Assembly (NCBI GenBank): GCA_001662425.1
Contig: BDDC01000102.1
Span: 45,890-109,889, forward strand
DNA length: 64,000 nt
Direction of reading: 5' to 3'
From: Chlamydomonas sphaeroides
Lineage: Eukaryota > Chlorophyta > Chlorophyceae > Chlamydomonadales > Chlamydomonadaceae
The position numbers and the translations under genes were made by a program. The notes below the pieces were generated by a model. That model had not been told where the DNA came from and did not search any database. It saw nothing but the letters and a program-made list of their open reading frames with translations. Shown here piece after piece: positions 48,401 to 59,064 of the stretch (positions are counted from its first letter, which is position 1; each line of letters begins with the position of its first letter).

Positions 48401-51400
48401 CCACCCTCTCCTTCCCTCGCCCCCTGGCTCCCCTCCTCCCGCCCCTGCAGTGCGTGGCGTGGCTGCGCGACGGCACGATCTCGGCCTTCGTGTCGGACGG
48501 CCCCGCGCTCGACTACCTGGCTCGACAGCGGCCGTGCGACCTGAAGGTCGTGGGCCAGGACTTCGGCGCAGGTGCGGCACGTGCAACCGGCGTCACCCAC
48601 CCCCTCGGGGTTGCTGCTGCACCGGCGCCGCGGGCCCTGGCCGTAGGCTTTGGCCGCGGGCTCTGGCCGTGGACTCTGGCTGGCCTGCACACGCGCCCGC
48701 GCCGCTGCACCCAATGCGTAACTGACTCACGCTAGCTCCTCACGCTGCCGCGGTCGCTGTCTCGCGCCCCTGCGGCCCCCTCGCGCAGGCAACCTGGTGA
48801 TCGGGCTGCGCAAGAACAGCACCCTGCTGCCCTACTTCAACGCGGCCATCCAGGTACCTGCTCACTGCCTCACTGGCGCGCGCGACGCGCGGCAAGTTCA
48901 GCCGGGTGATGGCTCCTGCCCGGCCAGGCCACCAGGGTTTGACACGGGCTGCCTCCCACACTTCCCCCCGTCGCCCCCGTCCATCGTGCAGGCCTTCCTG
49001 GAGGACGGCACCATGACATCCCTGCACCGCTCCTGGTTCGAGGGGCTGGACCAGTGCGCCGGCACCGATGAGGCACAGCTCGACAACGACCGGCTGGGGC
49101 TGTCGGAGATGCTGGGCGCCTTCGTGTTCCTGGTACGGACTGCGCCGCCCGGGCCTGGCAAATAAGCAAGGGGCATGACGCATCCCGTGAGATACGATAG
49201 TCCCCGTGCCGGCATGCGCATAGCTTGGGCCGGATGCATGCACCGGGGGCCTTTGGTTGTGTGGCTCGGCTGTACGACAGGCAACAGAGGAGGCGCGACA
49301 GCAGCTGCGAGCATGCGCGGGCCGAAGGGCGATTAGGGTACGTGCAAGCGAGGGCGCTTAGGGCGCTTGCGCCGACAAACGCCCAATCACACTACCGCCA
49401 TTGCGGCGGCAACCCTCGCCTCCTTGCCTCCTGCCCCATCCCCAAGGCCACGGGCTGCAGTCCGGCTCACTTCGTGCGCTTGGCCTTGCGAGCCAGCAAC
49501 CCATAAACCTACCTCAACCGACCAAACCACCCACCAACTGACCGGCATCGGGCCCCATTCCCCAGGCTATGGGCATCATCCTGGCCTTCGTCGTGGGCAC
49601 GGTGGAGAACCTCAAGTTCTGCCTCATGTGGGCCTACAAGAGGGTGAGGAGCCCCAGGGAGCGCGGGCAAGCGTAGCCCGTGCGCTGGCTTGACTGCCTG
49701 GGTGCCCTGCCGGGTCGGGAAAAACGCAAACTGCTGGATGGACGCCAATTTTGCTGCGCGCGCAATCCACGACACGCCGGATCACACAGAAATTGAAGCG
49801 GCGCCGCCCAGCGCCCAGTTGGCGTCGAAAGCTCTGTACGTCCGTGCTCCGCAAATCACGGAACCGCCAGCTCCTTACACGCCAACTGTGCGCCGGGCGG
49901 CGGGGCTTGTTGGTCGCGGTGGTCAGGGCTGGGGCGGGCTTGCACTGCAGGCCGTGGCGCTGTGTGCTTCCTGCTCCACACGCGGCCAGCTGAGCCCACA
50001 CCACCACCTTGCCCCCGCCGCGGTGGCGCGCTACCTCCCACAGGACACCGCGGATGGCCGGTATTCGTCCGACCGCCCCACGCTCTCCACCTCGCCCGGC
50101 CAGTGGTTGCAGCGCACGTTTGGCGTGCAGCGCGGCGCCGTCGAGCCACTCACCAACACGTCCGCACAGCCGCCGGCGCCGGCGCCCGCAACCGGCCCGC
50201 CGCCCGTGGCCTCCTCCACCGCCGCCATCCTGGCCGTGGAGTGCAGTTCCGCCGGAAGCTGCCCTTACAACGGAGCCGGTGGCGGCGGCGCCAGTGGCGG
50301 CGGCGCTGACAGTGGCCTGGACACGTGCCTGGACTTCGGGGACAAGAGCCCGCTGCAGGGGGTGGTGCCGGCGGGCAGCAGGAGGCGCGGCCGCAGCGCC
50401 GGCAATGCGGGTCGGGCGGAGCTGCTGCCGCCCGAGCAGCAGCTGCTGGATTCGCGGGCGTCGGCGGACGGCCTGGCGGCGCAGTGGCAGCCGCCGGCGC
50501 CGGAGGCGGCGTCGCTGCAGGGTGACAGTGAGGAGGGGCGGGAGGAGCAGGAGGAGGAGCGGCCGGCGGCGCGGCGGGCGGCGTACCGCGAGGAGCGGGG
50601 CCCCGAAGCGGGGCAGGACATCAGCGACCACGACCGCGCTGCTGGGGAGCTGCAGGAAGAGTTGGAGGAGCAGGAGGAGGGCGAGGCGAGCGTGGCGCGA
50701 GGGGCATCGGCCGCATCCCTGTCCGAGCCCTGCGCCAGCAGCCGTCACGGCAGCAGCGCCGGGACGCCGCCAGGCGTGGCGGGAGGGCGGCGCGGCAGCC
50801 GGGCCGCCTCCGTCAGAGAGGCGCGTGCCAGCGCCGGCGTAGATGCAGGCAGCGAGGCGTGGTCGAGTAGCACGTCCGGCGGAACGCACCACTGCCCTGC
50901 TGTGCACCCTGCGGCGGACCGCGGCTCCAGTCAGCGGCTCGTGGCGCACGTGCCGACCGCGCGGGAGCCAGAGCTGGTACGCCCAGCGAGCGAAGAGCGG
51001 GCTCAGCTGCCGCCGCGGCCGCAGCCGCAGCTGCCGCGACCGCCTACGGCGCAGCAGCGAGCAGGGCTGGTGGCGGAGGTCGAGCAGGCCGCGCTGGCGG
51101 GGCCGTGGTCGGGGCTGGCGAGGCTGGGGCAGAGCGAAGCGGTCGGTGCCGGTGCCGGTGGCGGCGGGCATGAAGGGCGTCCAGATGGCGAGTCCGACGA
51201 CGACTCGGCGCTCTTGTAGCTGTTGCAGCTGCGCAACCGATTGCCCGATTGGGTTCTCCGCGCCCGCAGCAGCGCAGCAGCGGGCGGAGAGGTGCGCAGC
51301 GCAGGCAGGTGCATCCAGCCGAACCCCACGTGGACGAGTGTACGCCTCTGTGGTACGCTGTTACTCCATAGGGCGAGGTGAGCACGGTGGCTTTTTCCTG

Positions 51401-52332
51401 CCAGCGGGGACGGGGACGCAGTCGACTGCTGCCGTACGTCGCTGGCATGAGGCGGCGGCGGGCGAAGTGTCGCAGGCTTGAGCGCCTGTGGTGGAACGTT
51501 GCCCGACATGGTGCTGGTAGTCGTCAGAAGCCGTGCTAGCTGGAAGGAAACCCGGGACGCCAGGAGTCACCCACTGGGGCGCCTGCGCACGACCCAGCTG
51601 TCCGGTGTCACGGAGCGCTTCCGTGACCGAGTGTCACGGATGTCGTGGCGCATGTCCGAGGCCGGCATGCCGCCGAATGCCACCTGCGATGAGGCCGAGG
51701 TGGAGTTGGCTCTCAGCATGGAGCGCGGCGTGCGGCCCTGTGGCTTGGTGGCTAGGAGCAGCCTGAGCGGCGACCGCCGCCACCCGGAGGGATGGCTCGC
51801 CAAGGCCGTCCCGGATGTGCCCCCGGAGCGAGCAGCCAGGATCCACCTTTGCACAGCGGAGCTGGCGAGGAGCATCAGCCACGCAAGCCGGGCAGGCAAC
51901 GTGGAGGTGCGATTCGTGCTGAAGCCTGATGGCACGCACGCTGGGGGCGGTTGCGTGCCGGACGACGCCTCGCGCGCGGACGCCTCCAGTGACGCCGGCG
52001 ACGGCGGCGGTTTCGACTCGCCACTGGGGCAGCAGCTGGCGTTGGAAGCGCAGCACCTCGGCAGTCAGACGCCAGTCGTCAGCCAGAAGCTTCGCTCGGC
52101 GTCTCTCCCCATGCCGCCGCTGCCGCCGCTGCCTCCTGCGGTGCTGCAGATGTATTGCTGCGGGCACTCGGGGGAAGGGGCGCGCTTGGCGTCGCCGGCT
52201 GTGCAGTGCGCGAGCCTGGTGTCCTTCGGCGGGGAGGAGGCGCCCTCGCAGCAGCGGGCTGGCGGCAGCGGCACAAGCTCGTGCCATGCGGCAGGGGAGG
52301 GGGGGCTGGGGAGTCGGGGAACGGGGACATGA
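45457..52332 (+). CDS. Ionotropic glutamate receptor, tandem copy 1
   Basis: Thirteen exons encode a 428-residue core: 45457-45546, 45831-46019, 46205-46269, 46502-46517 (16 nt), 46716-46908, 47075-47157, 47418-47531, 47756-47854, 48181-48210, 48451-48571, 48789-48853, 48992-49132, 49566-49643. They are followed by a C-terminal tail exon. Order: S1 lobe, M1 (about 129-152), pore loop, M3 with SAYTANL (227-233), S2 lobe, M4 (about 395-417). Ligand contacts match GluA2: P88, T90, R95 for P478, T480, R485; S266, T267 for S654, T655; D309 for E705 (Asp as in NMDA receptors). C322 and C377 match the S2 disulfide C718-C773. No amino-terminal domain or signal peptide is seen. Two candidate tails exist, 50044-51219 or 51547-52332 (819 or 689 residues in total). 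The intron after 48210 is GC-AG. Likely a plasma-membrane or ciliary ligand-gated cation channel; the ligand is unproven. Confidence 0.9.
46502..46517 (+). other. 16-nt micro-exon of iGluR copy 1
   Basis: Flanked by CCCGCAG and GTGTGA, it encodes NVYDK between the end of S1 (LRLLV) and M1 (PNSLSV). Without it the frame is lost. Copy 2 has a micro-exon of the same length and phase. Confidence 0.8.
50044..51219 (+). other. Candidate tail exon A of iGluR copy 1
   Basis: After acceptor CCCACAG the frame continues from the M4 exon for 392 codons to a stop. It is rich in Glu, Ala, Gly and Ser and low in complexity, ending DDDSALL. No counterpart is visible in copies 2 or 3, and no TGTAA lies between its stop and exon B. 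It could be an alternative last exon, an inserted exon spliced onward to exon B, or a fortuitous open frame. Confidence 0.45.
51547..52332 (+). other. Candidate tail exon B of iGluR copy 1 (homologous to the copy 2 tail)
   Basis: It encodes HPLGRLRTTQ, ERFRDRVSRMS and, near the end, SLPMPPLPPLPPAVLQM. The copy 2 tail has HPLGRIRAT, GRFRDRVSRMS and SLPLPPLPAAPPVMRM in the same order. The phase fits direct splicing from the M4 exon. The best acceptor, TGGAAG, lacks a pyrimidine tract, so the exon boundary is uncertain. Confidence 0.65.
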
Positions 52333-53406
52333 GCCGGAGGGAGGACGGGTCTGGCAGAGGGAATGAGTGCGTGAGGCGCTAGGTGATGGTCACGGCAGGA
52401 TGGCTGGGTCAGGAGGGCTGGGCGAGATAACGCTGGCTTGCTGGACTACCAGATGAGCTCTGATTTGCAAGGCGCAATGCGCCGAACAGTAGAGCCGGGC
52501 GCGCTTTGTCATCGAGAGGTGTGGGTGGCGGCAGTGCGGGTGCCCAGCCGCCCAGTGCAGAAGAGGCGCCAAGGTGCCCGGCCCGGCCCGCCGGTGCGGG
52601 GACACGTGCCAAGCAGCGTCGTGATCGTTGATGGGGATTTCTCGTGATTTTCGTTGTCCTTTGATGCGTCGCTCGAAGGAGGAGCGATGCTATATGCGCG
52701 CTGACAGTACGGTATGTGTGGTTATACGGAGCATAGATGTGTTCGCAGGCAGGCGCAGCAGGCAGGGCAAGCCACGCACAGGTAGCCTGGAGGCGGCGGG
52801 GTTGGAGTTAGCGCGGGGGCCTTGGCATGTGCTGCATAGCGGCGACGTCCGCTCACATTTCAGCATGGGCAGCAACAGTAGCCGAAAGATCACCCGCGCT
52901 TCAGCATGTAACGCCGCCGGCGACGGCACGTTTTCAAAGGGTTAAGCCCAGGGGAGTTAGACCATAAAAACGGTCTCGACGCCACTCACGCTGCACACGG
53001 GTTCAGCTAGTGCGGCGGCAAGGCGTGCCAGAGACTCTGTGTGCGGAACCTCACGGCTCAACGAACACCGGCACAGGACGCTGCGGGGGGCCCCTGGCGT
53101 GCCCAAAACGGCTCAAGCGCCTAGGGTCCGGGCTTGGTACGGCGCCGCGCTGCGTGTTCGTGGTCGGTCGCCTCTTCTAACTCCAATGGTTTTCGCGCCA
53201 CCGCACTTGGAGCTGGAGCTTCCAAGCCTTCGCCACACAGCGCCACAGACTTCAACCTTGACATAGGTCATATCCAATCGCGAAACCGTATGACGCTGTG
53301 ACGACTGACGGCATCAGTCGAGGCAAGCTCCTCGTAGTCTCTTCCAGTGGTATACCACCGTTTTCAGCTCAAAACATCGCATGGCAACGAAAGTCGCTGT
53401 GGCCGC
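52333..53406. other. Intergenic region between iGluR copies 1 and 2
   Basis: No supported exon. It contains the probable 3' UTR of copy 1 up to a TGTAA at 52907 and the promoter of copy 2. Confidence 0.5.
52907..52911 (+). terminator. TGTAA polyadenylation signal (iGluR copy 1)
   Basis: TGTAA about 575 bases after the stop of tail exon B. No TGTAA was noticed between tail exon A's stop and exon B. Confidence 0.45.
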
Positions 53407-56400
53407 ATGACAAGCATCGACACTCTGCGCGTTGTCGTCGCGCACAGACCGCCTTTTGTATTCACAGCGTCTAACGGCCGAAGCGCGCACCAGGTGTGGA
53501 ACGCTGCGGCGCTGTCGTAGAGCCTGTCGTCGCCCGCACGGCGCCGCGAGCCAGGACGTCAGGAAACCCACCTTGCTGAGCACATGACAGCTGTATAACG
53601 AGACGCGGCCTATGTTCACGATGGGCTCGGTCGGGAGGCAGCACGAACTGTGGCCACCGTACCTCGGTCCTCCCTACTAGACCCTTGACACCCGTCCCTT
53701 TGCGATGCAGGGCTTCCTAATTGACCTGCTGCAAAAGGTAATTGCTTACCACGGAGACAAGCTGACCCCCGGGTTCTATGTGTCGCCCACCAACGCGGGC
53801 GGCTCCGTCGACCCCAACACGGGGACATGGAACGGTGCGTCCCTGGAACCACATGTGGCTAATGCCGTGCATACGTAACCGGGCCCTGGGGCTGCCTAAC
53901 GTCAGCGGCTGTTTAAGATCTCACGTCAGCTGGGTTAATCTCCACAGCCGGGCTCTGGGCTGTCGCAAAGAGACTACGAGGGCCGTCCTTGGCCAACCGC
54001 CTGCCCGAAACCATGGCCCCGTGCGAGCAGGCGTCATTGGTGAACTGACCTCCGGCCGAGCGGACGTCGCGCTCTTCCCCCTGACCCGCACCCGGGCTCG
54101 GCTCGCGGCAATTGACACCACGTATTCGTACCTGGATGACGGCCTACGGCTGCTCGTCAGGTGCGTCAGCCAAGGGGGCAAGGCGCTGGGGCCAGGGCAC
54201 CCTGGCAAAATGCCGGTGGTGGCTATCAGGCAAGGACCGCACCCAGCACCAGGGTAGCACCCCAGCACTGCGCCCCTGGCCTCACCCCGCGAGCGCCCCT
54301 GGCGTGCCCCATGCGCAGGAAGCAGTATGATAACGTGGGTTCGTGTATGGCAAAGGAATGATGGGCTCGGGAGGCGCTGGGTTGCTGCTTGGGAACCGAG
54401 CTTGTGGGTATCGCAGCTGCAGTCCGTGCCCCCCAAGCATGCGCCCGCCTTGCCCTACCGCAGCCCGGCTCGCTGTCCGTGCTGGAGCCGTTCACGTGGA
54501 CGCTGTGGCTGGGCATCGTGTGCACCGTGGTGGCAGTGGCGCTGCTCTTCTGGCTGCTGCAGCTGTGGGGCAGGTGGTTCAGGGCCAGGCAGGCGGAGAA
54601 GCTGAAGGCCGAGGGCGGCGTAAGCGAGGCCGCGGCGGCTTTTGCGCGCAAGTACAGAGGTGAGGATCGGTCTTGGTTTGCGATTTCCATGCTGGACAAG
54701 CCCTGCGTCCCTGTGGCACGGCAATGAAGTTTCAGGAAGACAGTGATCCAAGGCTGTTTAGCGACCCTGCCGCGTTCCCTATGCCGCCCCACCGCATACC
54801 ACAGACCACCGCAATGCCATGCTGCTCAGCTTCGCGGCAGCCGCCGGCGCTCCTGAGCGGCCTGGAAGCCAGTCCTGGGGTGTGCAGGTGGGGGCGCGCC
54901 TCGGCCTGCGCGTGGCGGTGGTGCGCCCGTCGCGCAGCTGCCGTGCTGTCGTACATGTGTCGCACGTGTCGCGGCCAGGGGGCCGGGCGGCACCTTGTGG
55001 GTTGTGCAGGCTGGGCAGCTCACCCTACGGTAGTCAGGGCCACCCCTTCCTAGGTACCGCCTCTCTCCCTTCGCGGCACCCGGGACAGGGCACGCGGCCA
55101 CTGGGCCGCCGTCTCGCCTGGCCTGGATTCAGGGACTTAATAACCCGCGCCCCATGACCACAACACGGCCCGTACGCAGCTGGCCCGATGCCGTCCTCGC
55201 AAACTTCGTACTCTGTCACGATGCGCCTGGAGGGCTGCCGTAACCCAACACCATGCTGCCGTACACCCAGGTGCTGTACGTGGCGTACTGCTTCTTCTGT
55301 GTGGTCGTACTGTCCGCCTACACCGCCAACCTGACGTCGTACCTGTCGGTCCAGAAAGTCCAGATCGCCATTGACGGCCTCGCGGTGAGGCGCACATCCA
55401 CAACTCAACATGACGCTGTGGGCGTGCTGTGATGCTAGTGCTACGACAGAGCTTGTTGTGACTCAACATGACGCTGTGGGCGTGCTGTGATGCTAGTGCT
55501 ACGACAGAGCTTGTTGCGACGGCGCCTCGTGCTGCTGGCTCGCGCAGGATGTGGTCCGCGACGGCGCCTATGTCGGGGTCAACCCCAACGGCTCCACGGC
55601 CGCCTACTTCGCAACCAGTCAAGACACCCTGGGGGCGCAGGTGCAGGTGAGGCCGCATGCCGGCGCTGCGGTGACGGTGGCAACGGCGTGCAAGACTGGC
55701 CCCAGCCCACCTCCAGTTCGTTACTCCCATGGTTCACTGCCAACGTCCCTGAACGAAACGGAGTGTGACGCGCCGCGACCTCGTGGCCCGCTCGCGGCCG
55801 GCCCCACACGCATCCGCCGTACCCATATGCCGTACACTGTCCCCTTCCCCCATCCCGTTGCCGCCAGGCGCGCGTCAGGTATTGCGCAACCGACACGGTG
55901 AGGGCCATCACGGTACCTGACGCATGGCGGAGAGGCGCCGCGTGGCCCCACCGGCCCCGCCCTGGCAGGCCCGGGCCCACTCGCTGTCTTCCCGTTCCCA
56001 GTCCATACCGACGTCGCGTGGATCCCCGTTCATTCTTATTTGACTATTTATATCGGTGCCGGCCCCACCTCGCGCGTCTGCAGTGCCTGACGTGGCTGCG
56101 CGACGGCACCGTGTCTGCGTTCGTGTCGGACGGCCCCGCGCTCGACTACCTCGCCGGCCTGTCGCCCTGCGACCTCAAGGTCGTGGGAGACGGCTTTGGT
56201 CCGGGTGAGCTGGCGGCATGGCGCTGCAGCGGGTGGGCCGCGTGAGCGCTCATCCCAGCTGCCACCGGCCATGCATGCTTCCCCCAGGCAGCCTGATCCT
56301 CGGCCTGCCCAAGAACTCCAGCCTGCTGCCCATGTTCAACGACGCCATCCAGGTGGGCCCAGCAGTGCGCCGTCCGCCACTCGGCGCCCGGGTGACCGCC

Positions 56401-57895
56401 CGTCCCGCCACAATCCGTTTCCGAGGACGGCACAGCCGCAGCCTTCACCATGTATCAGCAGGGCTGCACCAGGGCTTGGCACGTCGGCCTCCCCCCATCC
56501 GCACCCGCCCCGCCGCCGCCACCCCGCAGGCCTTCTCAGAGGACGGCACACTCACGTCACTGCACCGCTCCTGGTTCGAGCGGCTGAGCCAATGCGACGG
56601 CACCGATGGGGCGCGACTGGACAACGACCAGCTGGGCATCACGGAGATGCTGGGCGCCTTTGTGTTCCTGGTGAGGGGCGCGGGGGCAGGGTTGCGGTAG
56701 CCAGGTTTGTGGACCAAGGGTGGTGCAACCCGCACTGCTCTGTCCGTCATATCTCCCCTCCTCTCCCCTCCTACCCCCCACCCTGCCAGGCCATGGGCGT
56801 GGTGCTGGCCTTCATGGTGGGCACCCTGGAGAACCTCAAGTTCTGCATCATGAGGGCCTACAAGAGGGTGAGCGGGTGCAGGAGGGGGAGGGAGGGAGAA
56901 AAGAATGGGCAAGGGCAAGGGCAAGGGCAAGGGCAAGGGCATGGGCAAGGGCAAGGGCAAGGGCAAGGGCAAGGGCAAGGGCAAGGGCAAGGGCAAGGGC
57001 AAGGGCAAGGGCAAGGGCGAGGGCGAGGGCAAGGGCAAGGGCCAGGCGCGCCTGCTTTGCAGCAGCCCCGCACATCCTAGCCTTGCGCGCTGCACGCGGA
57101 TCCTCGCCCCGGCCCCCGCCACACGCCCTCCCTGCCCCGCCCTGCCCTGCCTCCCCGCGCCCTGCTCCCCTCCTCCCCTCACCCAACCAGGACGCCAAGC
57201 TGCACCCCCTGGGCCGCATCCGTGCCACCTTCTCCAGCATGTCCGGCCGCTTCCGTGACCGCGTGTCCAGGATGTCGTACGTGCGTCACGACACCGGCGG
57301 CCTGCCGGCGCGGTCAGAGGCCTGCGCCGGCGAGGCCGCTCTGGCTGCGGCCATGGAGCGCGGCTCTCCGCGGTGGACGCCGCGCTGGCTGCCGGCATCC
57401 GCAAGCGGCGTCATGGGCAGCGCGCGCCTCACGGGCGGCCGGCTCAGCACTGTCATGGCCTCGGAACAGGAGCTGCACATAGCATCGCGCCCGGGCGGCG
57501 AAGGCGCGTGTGGCGGAGGGATGGAGCCGCCCGGGTTTGGCGTGGAGGACAGCGCGCTTGGGGGCGGCGCTGGCGCGCCGCCGGTGGAGTGGCGGCGAGA
57601 CAGCGACAGCGCCGGGGGCTTGGGCAGCCGGTGTAGCTCGTTAGCGGGGGACGCGGCGCAGGGGCAGCAGACGCTGGGCCGGACCGGCAGCCAGCTGTCG
57701 CTGCCGCTGCCGCCGCTGCCGGCGGCGCCGCCGGTGATGCGGATGCACAGCCGGCCGCTGGGGCCGGCGGCGTCGCGCTCGGCGTGCGCGGAGCGGAGCG
57801 CGGAGCCTGGCGGCAGCGGCTGCGGCAGCGCGGAGCTGCGGCGGGCGGAGGCGGCGCGCCTCGAGCGGCGCAGCGCCGACCGGGGCGCGGGCTAG
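53407..57895 (+). CDS. Ionotropic glutamate receptor, tandem copy 2
   Basis: Fourteen exons join to 662 residues: 53407-53493, 53711-53834, 54031-54160, 54319-54334 (16 nt), 54464-54659, 54805-54887, 55271-55384, 55548-55646, 55868-55897, 56084-56204, 56288-56352, 56530-56670, 56790-56867, 57191-57895. The channel core is 428 codons, identical in length to copy 1. Ligand contacts P87, T89, R94, the GST motif, the Asp of SDGPALDY and the two S2 cysteines are all present. M3 carries SAYTANL. The tail has the motif RFRDRVSRMS and then a Ser/Gly/Pro-rich region ending in Arg/Ser/Ala-rich sequence. Relative to copy 1 it keeps the intron after WNG but lacks the one after TRT(Q/R). The start Met lies six codons before the first S1 strand, as in the other copies, with no hydrophobic leader. 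Confidence 0.9.
54319..54334 (+). other. 16-nt micro-exon of iGluR copy 2
   Basis: Flanked by CGCAG and GTGGGT, it encodes KQYDN between LRLLV and PGSLSV, at the same place, length and phase as the copy 1 micro-exon. Confidence 0.8.
55403..55518 (+). repeat. 58-bp tandem duplication in an iGluR copy 2 intron
   Basis: ACTCAACATGACGCTGTGGG begins two successive 58-base units at 55403 and 55461 that differ by about one base. A recent intronic duplication between the M3 and S2 exons. Confidence 0.95.
56907..57042 (+). repeat. (GGGCAA)n hexanucleotide repeat in the last intron of iGluR copy 2
   Basis: About 22 GGGCAA units with a few ATGGGC/GAGGGC variants. They lie between the M4 exon and the tail exon. 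Open on both strands because of the repeat (Gly-Lys or Leu-Ala dipeptides), not coding. Confidence 0.95.
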
Positions 57896-59064
57896 GGCGG
57901 CGCTAGGTGCGAGGGTGCGGCGTGCATGCCCGCGTGCAGGAGGCGGCAGCTGGATGCGTGCATGAGGCGGCAGCGGGATGCGTGGAGCAGTGAGTGCTGT
58001 TTGGAGCTCCAGTGCGAGGAGCCGGGGCTAGGAGGCCAGGTCCGGTGCGCGGTGCAGGGTCTTGGCTCTCGCCCAGAGAGCCAGAGCCGGGGCGCAGCGC
58101 AGTGGGCCCAGTGGCGCGGTGGCGAAACGCGACATGCTATGCCCGATGTTGCGGTTGGGGTTGGGCAGGAGGGGTGGTGCTAGGTGGCGTGGTGCCAGGA
58201 GGGGTGGTGCCGCGTGCCCCCCTGTGTTACGTGCGACACGCTCGCTGAACACGCCCGACACGCTGAGGCTGTTGGCCGTCCGTAACATGGCGCAGCAACA
58301 CCGTTGCTGGCGTGCGGGTCGGCCTCTCCTCGCTGGCCAGGCCGAGCCACGCCTGGTTGTACAGTAAAAAGGCCGAGCCAGAGCAGCGCAGCCCGTACCG
58401 TACACGCGGGGGTTTCACGGTGGCGGCCACTCGCTGGCGGTACGAAGGCAGGCGGTCTGCGCGCGACCGTGTGGTGACAGCCCCAGGCCAAAATAACGAG
58501 AAACGCGAGGGCTGCACGGTATGCGGCACCAGAGTGCCAAGACCACCCGTGTGTTACGCGTGCGTGGTGGCACCCGAGTTGTGACGTTGACGTGGTGCAG
58601 CAGCGCCAGCAGAGCGCAGAGAAGCGCGCACCGGCCTCGGCTTACGCCGACGTACCTGCATGAAGCCCCCGGCCCACACGGTTATCGACCTAGATGAGTT
58701 CATCCCCCGCCCCTCGGCCGCTCCAATCCAAGCCGGGAAGGGTAACGATTGCGGCAGGCAGGGGTAGCAGGGGAATGGCAGCGCAGGCAGGGCGGAACAG
58801 AACCGTGCCCGGTGCACCTGGCCATAGCCATGGCAAAGGCGCGGAGCTCACGCGCAGTGCGCCGAGCTCCTTGTCCGAGGTCACTGGTCGCCGCCCTGTG
58901 TTGTGCCCAGACCCATGTGTCGTACCCGCGGCCCATCCCTTACCCTACGGTACCCGCCACAGGCGAATACGCAAGCGCATGGCGCTACGCACCGCCCAGA
59001 AACGTTCACCGTCGTCCACATGTGCCCATACGCCACTGAACACAATTAAGTCACCACCTCCGCC
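57896..59064. other. Intergenic region between iGluR copies 2 and 3
   Basis: No supported exon on either strand. It should contain the 3' UTR of copy 2 and the promoter of copy 3. No clear TGTAA was noticed here. Confidence 0.5.

Noticed and set aside
56848..57240. Leu-Ala or Gly-Lys rich small proteins at the GGGCAA tract
   Set aside because: Pure products of the hexanucleotide repeat inside an intron.
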